From Metellina segmentata (taxonomy: Eukaryota; Arthropoda; Arachnida; Araneae; Tetragnathidae): a stretch of DNA of 64,000 nt. Positions 15,345 to 27,300 of this stretch are shown here, one piece after another; within the stretch, counting starts at the first letter, position 1, and each line of letters opens with the position of its first letter. Both the position numbers and the translations under genes were made by a program. The stretch spans positions 14,357,018-14,421,017 of the forward strand of contig OX375872.1 of assembly GCA_947359465.1 (NCBI GenBank), read 5' to 3'. The notes beneath the pieces were generated by a model. That model ran no database searches. It saw nothing but the letters and a program-made list of their open reading frames with translations, and was not told the DNA's origin.

Positions 15345-18300
15345 CTAAAAATAGAAAAAAGTAAGAGTAATGTCTTAACGTTTTTTTATTATTATAATAA
15401 TTTGCATTTATATATAAAATTATACTTTGACTTATAAAAACAGTCAAAAATGTATCTTCAAAATTATTAGAGGATATTTATGTCATTACTCAAAATAATA
15501 GGGTTATTTTGGGTCAACAGTAAAGTGACAAAACTCATGTGATTGCATGTTAACCACGCCAAATGCAACAATCTGCATTTTGTCGATTTTAATCTTACTG
15601 TATTTTTTTAGTCATTTCATGTTTTATACTATAACAATGAATCATCTAGATTCAAAGCTGATTTTCATGAGAAAACAGCCTTTGAATCGTAACTAGATTT
15701 TCCCTAAAGCATCAAAACTTTGACCCGTTTTTGTAGAAACGTCCATTTTGTAAATTGGTGCCTTTAGCATGGTCGTAATGGCATATACATTGACTCCGTT
15801 TCAGTAGAAATCAATAACTACTGACCATGATCACTGTTTAATATCACTTCTTAATTTAAGCTGTTTGATTCAAATAGTTATTGAGCACAAATCGTTTAGT
15901 CTCAGCATATACGAAATTTTGATTTCTAAAATTGAACAAAATGGTGTTTGGGAAATTTCATATGGAATTGGAAAAACTTTATTGAATCTTTTCAGATGTG
16001 AACAGGAGTGAGAAGATAGCCTGTTGAATTTTTTTAATGGAATTACGTGTTTAGTGAAGGCAGAGAAGGGAAAGATGATGATGAACTGGAATGCACATCT
16101 CAAACAGAGAATAATATTAATATTCAAAGCTTAATCAAATTTTCAAGCAGTATACAATTGCACTTAGCCAGAACACTAAAATACTAAAAAGCTATATCTA
16201 TTGGTCAATTGAATTATAGGAGACTTACAATGAGTGAAAACGACCAAAATTGGTAGAAGCCAAGTAGAAAATATTGCAAGTCATACGATGAAATACAGTC
16301 ATGTCCAAAATTATCTTTACATACCCAAAAATAATTATACATATTCCATGAAATACCCAATTGATGCATTCCCTTTTTGCAGGGAATACATGTGTGAAAA
16401 ACAAGCCTAATTAGCATCATCCAATCAAAAGTGATCAAACAGTTTTTGATATACAAATAAAAACAGTGGCGGATTGAGCGGTAAGCGGACGCGTAGGGCC
16501 CCGAGGTCTTAAATTGTCTTTTCATTAAGATTCGATGAAAGTTGTGACAGTCTTACAATATGCGTCTTTAAGTGCAGTGAAAAGAGTTTCTAATACAATC
16601 TGATCAGCAAGAGCAGATGCTGTATTAATAATTTATAAAATTTGGTTTCACCCATATAAAAGAGGCTAACTGAAATTTGAGATTCAGAAGAAGGAAAAAA
16701 GTTATTCACTTCTGGAGAAAATAGACATATATGAAACGGCTCTAATGACAGTTATTTCGAATACTAGTTTACAAATAATAAATGCTACTAGTAAATCACT
16801 GCAATTAGTGGAACGCGAGATATTGAAAATATCTATCCGACTCAAGTCATTAGAAAATATTATCAATAATTTCAAAAAATTTGAAAAAGAGGCAACTGAT
16901 TTTTAACAGAGCTATCATTTAATGTGGAAGATGGACAAACTCGCACACAACTAAAGAGAAAAGCGTTTTTTCATGAAAACAAAGAAGTCGGACATTAATT
17001 TTCAATGAGAGAAAATTTCAGTCCATTCATTTTATGTCATATGAATACACCAATACAGAATTACCACCACACAACCATTACATACTCCAAGGCAGAATTA
17101 TCTGAAAGAACTCAGGCGTATGAATTTATGGAGCCTTTTAGAATATTTTTTATTGGGATTTATCAATAGAAGAAAAAAATAACACGAAAAAAGCTCAAGG
17201 ATATTTACAAAAATGACATTGATGTTTGTACTTTTGAAGATGAATTTGACCATTTTTTTAATATTTCTAAAAGAAAACGAGGACACCATAAAAATCACAC
17301 CAGGCATCTATCGAGGTGCCAAAGAAATGTCTTGCACATTTCCGAATGTTGAAACATTATTTAAAATTTTTTTAACGATTCACTTATCTAATGCATCAGG
17401 ATAAAGATCGTTTTCTTATTTGAAGCGTATAAAAAATTATTTTAGTAGTAATATGAGAGATGTGAAAGTTTAATTAATCTGGCCATTCTGTATGTAGAGC
17501 AAGAAATTTTAAACCAAATTGAAACTGCCAGAATAACTGACGAATTTACAAAAAAGAAAGCAAGACGAAAATTCATATAATTTTTTTTAATAAATTTTAT
17601 TTAATGTGTTAAGATTTGAAATTTGTTTTATTACTTTTCTTTTTGTTAATAACATAACGAGAGCTTTCTTGGAACTTTTTTTCCAACTTGAGTTCGAGGG
17701 CCCCGAAAATTTTACCGCTTGGGGACCCCACTTGACTTGATCCGCCACTGAATCAAGGCGTTGCATCATCTAACGTTGAATCAGGGGTTTTGAGCAAAGT
17801 GAATTTCTGCATTACAGCGTTTGATTTCAGTGTGTAAGGACTCAAAACGATTCGTTATGAATCTGAAGTATCATTTGGAAGAATCTGTGAAGTGGCGCAT
17901 TATTGGCCATTTAGAAGCAGGGCAGACAATCACGGAAGCAGCGAGATGTGTGAATATTTTAAGAGTCTCTGCGCTATGGAAACAATTTCAGAGCTCTGGA
18001 ACTGTTGTAAGGGGGTCTGGACAAGGTAGTAAACGTATAAAAACTGCTTCTCAAGATTGCAATAACTTCCCGTCAGTTAAGTTAAGAGTTTGCGGTCGCT
18101 ATGGAAACAGTTGTATCACGGAAAACTGTCACAACACAAGAGAGATCGCTTTAATTGGTGCACAGAACATAAGAACTGGAGTCAACACCAATCGACCCAT
18201 GCTCTCTTTACTGATAAGTTGAGTTTAACATCTGATTCTAAACGTAGTTACATCTGCAGGGAGTCAGGAACGCAACATCTTCCTTCAAACATTATAGAAT

Positions 18301-21300
18301 GTGACCATTTTGGTAGTGTAGGTGTGATGATACGAGGAGGGAAAATAATACATGAACGTACGCCCCTACACGTTTTCAACAGAGAATCTGTGATCGGCCA
18401 GAGATATCGGGATGAGGTCTTAGAACATTATGTAAAACTTTTCAGAAGTGTATATGGATCTGATTTTTTATTTATGGACTATAATGCTCGTCCACATCGA
18501 GCAAACCTCGTTGACGAATTCCTTGAAAATGAAGCCATTGAGCGAATACCATGGCCAGCAAAATCTTCGGATCCGAACCCGATAGAGAACTTATGGGACG
18601 ACCTTGGAAAAGCAGTTCTAAAGAAGTTCCTCCTTCTAGAGATATAAATACCAGCGCTGGGGGAGTAGAACTCAATTCCCCAAACTGCAGTTAACATTCT
18701 CAGCATGAAATCATGTTGTGATACGTGTATACAAGTCAGGGGCGTTCACATTCCACTTTAAATTAATTATCCTTAATTTTTTTTCTGAGTTATTCATTTT
18801 TTTCGGAATTCTCGTCACATATTATTGCCACTTTTATGGTTTCATGCTAGTTTTATATCATATGCAGTGTTCTTAAATTTTTTCTTTGTATTTATGTGTT
18901 ATGATGTTATGTCTCATTCCACACAAATTCATAAAATTATAGTTCACAGTTTCTGAGAAATCTATGTTTCTATGCATGTAAAGATAATTTTGGACACCAG
19001 TTTAATATGTGTATGACCCTCAGACGATTAGATAAATAAAATTGTAAGAGGTAAGATCAAAGATTGGATTTTCTCATTACAAAACATGATAGTCTGTTGT
19101 AAAAATTTATCATAAGAAACCAAGAATAACATCGTTTTGTTGCTGCAAAGAAATTCATGTTATTAAAAAATTGCTTCACATTTGAATAGAAAAACGCAAG
19201 AGTTGTCTTCACCTTTTGGTGCAAATTGAGGAAGTATATAGATTATCATTAAAATCAAGGAACAGGTTTTCAAATATGAGTCTGAAACCAAGAAGCAGTC
19301 AATGCAGTGGAAGACACTGGTGTTAAAACTGAGATAGTAAGATAATGCAAGGACAAGAACTTGTGAATCTTCTGACAAACAATAAGAATAATTTTCAATA
19401 CAAATTATCAATGTACAATAACTATTTGAGTGGGATACTGAAACTTGGAAACAATGTAAAAGAGATCAAGGCCAGAAACCAATACCTCCGGCATGCCATT
19501 CCCATGGCAATCCTTTGTTGCATATTTTGAATTATTTTTAGATCACATGTATACAAGCAAGTTACATGGATGTAGCAAATCACTGCAACATATTGTTTTG
19601 CTTCTTTTTTTAATCAAAGAATTTCATTGGGTGATCAACTAAATGGGATGGAATAATTTAATAGTAATTTAAAGTTCTTATATTTTTATACAGTTTGAAA
19701 AATTGTAAATCAACCAAATAATGAATCTTCAAGCATTTCAAAAGAAGTTTTAAATTAATGATGTTTGTGGTAACTGCAGTGTGATATAAATATTGGTCAT
19801 GAATGAAGTTTTACTATATACAATAATTGTAAGATAGAATATAGTTATTTTTAAAGTATTTATCATTGTATAAACAATTTATGTATATTGCTTTTAAGAA
19901 ATGTAACATTTTAATTGAAAGCCTAATATTATAAAAACATGTTATTTACCTCTTCACTTTTCCCCAGAAGCACAAAAGAAAACATTTGAAAAAAATTAAT
20001 TACATAAGAAACAAAAAGCAAAGATAAATATGAATTAAGGATAAGTCTTTGAAAAGATGTATAATCTAAGAAATACAACATATAATCATTTTCAAGAAAC
20101 AACGTTTTATAATTTTAAAAGTGAAAAGAGGAATTTTATTTTTGTTTGGTGCAAATCAGGAACTTTTTGGAACTATTTTATTTTTAGATATTTAATAGAA
20201 AATTTATCAACAATATTCATAGGTCTCTATATACACTTTCTTTTTGAAGATTATTCAATTCTTAAAACAAATTTTAGAAGGAAACAAAGATACTAAAAAA
20301 TATATTCAGAAATATAGGGCTAAATAATGATTTTGTTAATGACTGTTTAGAATTAATATTTTATAACCAAGAAAATATTCAATACATTATTAGACAATCA
20401 CTTAATTTATTAGTGAAAGAGACATAAAAACTAGACCCAATGGTATTTATTTATAAATATCTTTGTTAATTTATTTTTATCATAGAAAATACCTAGGACT
20501 AGAATAATTAATAATAGAGCAGTAAATAAATGAGTAACAAATTTACAACAATGGATGTGCCTTTTGATTTGAAGTTGTTTGTCTTACATATCTGGTTACT
20601 TTTTGTCTGCAAAGCAATCTGAACATACCCTTGTAAAACAAGCTACCAATAAATGTTACTCATAACATTAAGTCTAAAGGAATTTCATTGGATAACTACA
20701 ATGAAAAGTGTTAATAAAACATTACAAACTACTTCCATATGTCTGCACCCATGTTATCTCAGAATCAAACTCTTTTGTTATCATAACTTAATGTGGACTC
20801 TTAACTGCCAAATAGCAATAATAAGGCACTCAATTTGTTCCCAATCATCCAAATTACACAGCATTTTGAGGTAACATATGACCTTATTACAAAACTCAGT
20901 TTCACTAAAATAGCAATCGGACAACTAATAATAGCATTCATCAAATTCACTATCTGTCAAAATTTATAGGGAAAAGTACTGCAAGGAATTTAAGCACTGG
21001 AATAATTTAGTTATAATTTAATGATATTAAAGCACAGTGACAGATCACAACCAGGCATTTTACTAGATGAAATTACAAAAATGCTTAAGAATAAATTGAA
21101 TAAAATTCTGTCACATAATAAACTTTTGTAACAATATTGCATATGAATTTGTTTTGCTCAAACTGAATTTTAAGGAGCATTGAACACTTCTTGCCTTTTC
21201 ACTAAAACGAAAATTATTAATTAACTTCGATTTTTAAAGCAGTTTAAAAATACAAAAAAAAACGATACATTTTCAATTGAACTACATTTCCACCTAAAAT

Positions 21301-24300
21301 AAATAGATTTCTCCAAATCGCAAATGCCTACTTTTAGAGATGAAATATAAAAGAAAGTTGAATGTGCACACAACTTACTCAGAGTCACTAATTTCAGCAG
21401 TGGCCAATGGTGGAGCAGCTGAGGAATGTCTACTTATTGGATGGGATACTAGATTGCAACCATTGCTGGAGATACTATGGAAATACTTTTTACTAAAACT
21501 GATATTTATAGGTATCTCCTCTTCGCTTGGAGTGTCATCTAGTACAAATAAAACATAAAATTGACATATAAAACAAGATTATAAACATATTTAACTGAAA
21601 CTAAGAAAAGCATATAATAGACAGGAGTAACATGTTAAAGCATAAAAGAGATGGGTTCAGAGACATACCGATTAATCTAGGGGATGCTCTATCAAGACAG
21701 GAGTCCAAATCTAAAGTACTTTTCTTGCAGATAGGAGACATATCCTCTTTAGTTGCAGAAAAGGCTTCTTTTGCATTATTAGAAGGGAATGCATTTTCCT
21801 TTACAGGACTTAACTGTAAAGAACTGTTTTTAAGATCTGTATCAGACAAAGTTTTTTTCAAAGCACAATCTAGGTTTTGTGAAACTTCTAAAGATATATT
21901 GCTACTTTGTATATTTGCTGAACAGGGTGATTTCAACTTTTGACAATCTTCCACAGAACGGCAATTGTGTACAATTTTTCGATTGAAATTAGATTTCTCT
22001 TTTAAAGCATGTGCAGGCTTTTTATTTTCATAAGCACAATATTTATAAGTTGGCTTAGAATAAACATCATTTTGTGGCAACTCAGAACTGCTATAATCAC
22101 TGAAGGTATCTTTGGAGCAGCTTTGAGATCGACAAGAGGAACATATCCCAGTCTTAAAATCTGGCCTCATAGCTGTGCTCAAGTGTAAACTCGAATCCAG
22201 ACTGTTTGTTTCACCTAAAAAGTCTTGACAATTATGAACTGATTTTTCGACACCACTTATTCTCATTCTGGGAGCACCAAACTCCGGTCGAGCACTACAT
22301 ACAGGTGCAGATAATGGAGAGGATTTTTGAGTGTCAACACTTCCCCAGCTTAAGCTGTGATCTTTAGAATTTAGTCCCATCTTCAAAGATAGAGATGTCT
22401 TGGAAGTTTTACTTAGAGGTGATCTTGAACCCGGCAGACGTGGATAAGAAAACATATTGATGCCCATTTTAGGACCAGAGGAGGAAGATTCTGTTCCTTC
22501 TGAAAAGAAATAAAGTTCAGTTTCCATAACTTTACTTTACATATTGAACACACAGAAGTATATTTAGGTTGTGAAAAAGATAATTATATCATTACAAATA
22601 ACAGAAGTAATTTTATCACATTAAAGCATAGATCGTTTGATATCAAAAGCAATTTAAATTCAAAAATTGCACGCATTTAAAATTTATTGATGAGTGCATA
22701 CATAGTAAAATAAAGTACTATGCATACATATTTTTTTTCAAAAATGAATTCATACCAGAAGATTTTAAGCCTTCATATGACTTGTTATCATTAGCTTCAT
22801 TAGATGAATTCAGGTGGCAAGCACTTGGAGTATCATTGCCATTCAGAATGTCATCCAAGCAAGATTTATTGGACCCTTTATTTTCTAAACATAATAAACA
22901 GAAGAAAATATCATTTCAAAATTATAAATTTATCTTGAGATGTGTATATATATATATATCTTCAGGAGGAATCATTAAGAAACTATATTTTAAAACGAGT
23001 AAAAATTAGAACAAATCATTCCTGCTAAAATATCTAAATAAGGTGCTCTAAATTACAAAGATATATTCATTCTTTAATTGAAATCTATTACCTTAACTAA
23101 TTTTTGTCAGTAGATGACAACCTAACTGAATATTTGAGATTGACAGCAACAAGTTTAAAACAATATGATAATATAAAGTCTATAGTTGTTAACTCTTTTC
23201 ATGCATCTATGAAGAAACAGAACATCATTGAATTTTAGCACTGACAATGATTTGGAAGATAATGTAAATCAGAGTATTAAACTTTCCAAAAGAGACCAAT
23301 ATTAGGGTGACTAATGCTGAACATTGCCCAGCATGTTTTGAAGTATTGAAATACACAAAATAAATTTTAGCAATAAAGCAAAACATTCCATTTATTGACT
23401 GACATACAAAGTGTTTCAAAACTTCCTACACAGCCTGTAAGAGGAGATAAGGGCACACAGAATTAAACATTATTCAAAGAGATGTGCTAATACATCCACA
23501 AGCACCATCTGGATGGGCTAAAAGGTACACTAATGTACTGAAATAAGAAAGCATTTTTTACTAACCCTAATTTTAGTTTGATAACAATTGTACATTTAGT
23601 TTCACACCAAATGCTCTTGGCTTTGACCAAACGAAATACATGCTTGATAGCAATAGCATATTTATAGTTTTACAGTAAGTGCTCACAGCTGTGTGTCTAC
23701 CAACAGATACACACTTGACAGGCTCAATACATGTTTTCCTCCTGCAAATCCAGGTGGCCCTTGCAGACATATGTACCCTCGTAAATATGGTTAAATTTTG
23801 TGTTCCACTTCTAGACGTTTGTACAGAAAGTTTTAAAAACATACTATATTTTATGCAACTGTTAAGTAAAGTTTGAAACACATTATCATGTAACTTCTTT
23901 TAAATAAACGTAAATTATTCCATTATTTCAGTTCACATTATATTTCATAAACATGTTTTTGAAAACAGCAGTACTTTAAAAAATATATTTTACAAAGATG
24001 ATAGCTCATCCTTTTTGCTCTCCAAACTTTTAACTTACATGAGTACACTATACATAAAGATCAGGTGCCTGTTTAACATAGAATTGTAAATACAGATTGG
24101 AAATAATTGCCCTTCATAATATTTTTCTTATTGCTTATATGCTCCGAATTATAGATATACAACATTTAAGCACACATGATGTGTGTGTATTCTTGTTACT
24201 AAAAGCCTGGTTGATATGTACTTACATGTGATTATATATATCTCTCTATATTAAAAAAAAAGTTGCCGCCGCAGGATTGAAAACTGTGTTGTTTAGCTCG

Positions 24301-27300
24301 ATTCTTAGACGGTTTCCCGAGAAAGTACTGATCGGGAAAAAAAAATGAAATTAACATGGTTTGTTCTTCATCGTATTCCTTGGACAATTATCAAGATTTT
24401 TTTCCGATGCGGCTATTAGTTTAGGGTTTATTAAGTGTCAAAATTGAAGAAGCGAAATTTCTTCCGCGAGTGAGCAAAACACATAGAAATTTTCAGTCTT
24501 CAGCCGTGAGTTTTTTTTAACGAGTACCTCTCAACGTAAAATTTTGCAGCTCGTCGAGTTTTTTTTTTAAATTTTAATTTGGTTCTTGATAATATTTTTT
24601 TTTGAAATTCGGGACATTTTTGTTACTTTCTTTTTAAACTGCCTTCTCTATATCTTATTACTATTATTTTTTAATTTTTAAAATATCGCAGAAAACCTCA
24701 GAATGTACTCTTTCTGACGATACTATTATTTTTGAAATCGGTTAATAATTAAATTGGATGCTATCAAAAGTTGGTCATACAAAATTCGGAATCTTTGGAT
24801 ATTTTCGCTACTTTTTGTTAAAACCGTTATATCTACAGCAAAAACCATTATTTTTTAAATTTGAGAACATCACTGAATACATTACATTACACTCTTTCTC
24901 ATGGTACAATTTTTTTTTCAAATTGGTTAATAAATAAAATCGATGCAATTAAAAGTTGGTCATACAATTTTCGGAACTTTGAGATCGTAATTTCCGATAC
25001 AAACCTAAAACTGTCATATTTATAACGTATTACTATTAGTTTTTAATTTTGAAAATATCGCAGTATACCTCAGAATGTACTCTTTCTTACGGTACAATTA
25101 TTTTTAAAATTGGTTCATAAATAAATTCGATGCAATCAAAAGTTGTTGACACAAATTTCGTATTTTTTATTTTGCGGAGCATTGTATTTGCGGAGGGTTG
25201 TATTTTTGACTATCGGGTTTGCCAGATATCCAAATTTATCGTAGCAACAATTGCCATAAAAACGATTTGTTTTTATTTGGCGAGGAAAAAGGCTCGCTTT
25301 TTTTCCTCTGTTCTCAGACGGTTTACCGAGAAAGTACTAAGTACAGATCGTAAAGTTTGAAGATTAACACGGTTTACTTAAAATTGTACAGGGAACAAGA
25401 TGCAGAATTTTTTTTACTCATGCAGCTATTAGTTTAGGGTGCATTAAGTGTTAAAATAAAATAAAAAGTGAAATCACTTGCGAAAGAGGTATTGGTTTGC
25501 GAAGCAAACCAAACGGTATTGCGTAGCAATCCCCGGGGGTCGGCGAGCGTAAGCGAGCAGGGGGCGAAGCCCTCGCTGTGACGTCATAGACCGTATTAAG
25601 ATAGTTTCACTCTACGAAAGGAATGTTGGTTTGCGAAGCAAACCAAATAGCATATGTAGAAGGAGTGTTGGTTTGCGAAGCAAACCAGATGGGGGTTGGT
25701 GAGCGTAAGCGAGCAGGGGGCGGAGCCCCCTAGTTATCAAAAATATTCATTAGAATACAATGTGAACGTTGGAAAGAATAAGAAAACACAAAATAGAGTT
25801 GGGCATTATAGAAGCTTGTACTATTATATGAAGGAATAAAATTGAGATACCTTCCGATTAATTTTTAAGAAACATACAGTCAATGGCTAATACTTTTTAT
25901 TGAAAATCAAAATCAAAATGCTTTTGTTATCAAAAAAGAATTTTTACTCAGAAAACACCATAGTATGATAATATTATTATATTATCATACTATTATAGTA
26001 ATTTCAGCATCTCTCTTAATTCACAAGAGTTGCTTCACAATCATGCTCTCAGCATTTTGGAAACTGTAATTCCTGACAAGAGTAAAATATCTTATTTGCA
26101 TAACTTAAGAAATATCAGATTTCGTTCATCTCTAAAGTGTTTGTGATAGTTTAAGTTTTATGGTAGAACCAATGTAATGAGACAAACTGAAATTGTAAAA
26201 TTTAACGCAATACTGAGAAGTTTTTATAAAAGATATATGCCTCAGAATAGTTTGCAACATATCAATGCTTGCAAAAAAATTACATTAGATAAGTTTTGCA
26301 ACTTCTCAGATCACTTTTATCATATTCGTCAATATAAAATTATTTTTCTAAAACTTGAAACATTTTCTATGTTATTCTATGTTGATGTTAAAAATTTAAA
26401 AAGTTATAGTTCGGAAACATTGCACAAATACTTGTGAAAATGAAAACCACAAAGCACAAAAATCTAAGAATGATTTTGAAGGGCCCAACAAATAATTATG
26501 CAAAAACAATTTTAGTAAATCAAATAAATACAGTCAAAATTCTAGCAACTAGTTTAGCTGCATTTTACTTTCTACTGCACCATACAGATAACATTCCAAT
26601 TTTCTGTTCTTACATCTCTATACTAGTATAAAAGGAAGTGTTTGTCAGTTTCTTGCTGCAAAATAATGCTATGGCACTTACAGCAATGAGATTTGGCACA
26701 CAGGTAGTCTAAACTTTTTGCAATTTTTGAGTCGCGGTGAATTTTAAAATTCAATCTAGAAGATTTTTAAATGAATTTAATAGTTTTTTATTCTCTACCT
26801 GGTTCTTTAAACGAATTTCTTCTGAAGAAAAGAAGAAACAATCGAATCTGGACTTTTTTTACCCACGTGACCTTTTATATGTTCGCAAGAGATTGTGACG
26901 TCACAAGTGAACAAAAAGAAAAATAAATTGCTGACCTTCGCATTAAAAAAAAGAAATAGATTGCATCTTATGTCCTTCTCGTTAAAATAAAGAAACAGAG
27001 ATTACAATTCCTGTTCCATTCTATTTCTGCGAATGAGAGCAAGAAATAAAAACATATTGACTGGGATTGTTAAGTTGCTTTTCGTAAAATCGGAATCGCT
27101 AAAGATAGATTGAAAATTTCAACGGATTTGAAATCTGCTGAAAGTTTTACTTTAGAATGATACCTAAAAATATGATTTTCTTTAAATAAATAATTTTTGA
27201 ATTGAATATATCTTCCAACAGATTTGAAATCTGCCGAAATTTTACACCATATTAATACCTTACATACCGGGTACGGGCAATGCCGGGCTAGCCACGCAGA

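Larger units (their letters stand above)
16296..19000 (+). mobile_element. Tc1-like transposon interrupted by a hAT-like insertion
   Basis: The left terminus CAGTCATGTCCAAAATTATC follows TA; the right terminus read inward is CTGGTGTCCAAAATTATC, so the inverted repeats agree closely. Coding sequence lies right of the insertion (17,821-18,647). It sits inside the last intron of the receptor gene, in the opposite orientation. Confidence 0.85.

Noticed and set aside
22033..22490. Second gene or antisense product over exon e26
   Set aside because: Plus-strand frames here are shorter than and nested in the well-supported minus-strand exon.
23690..23820. Short EGF-like stretch ([12 protein letters not shown]) on the minus strand in intron 24
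   Set aside because: No matching splice sites or phase, no further Cys pattern; an EGF exon between tail exons would make no sense. Probably chance or an old repeat.
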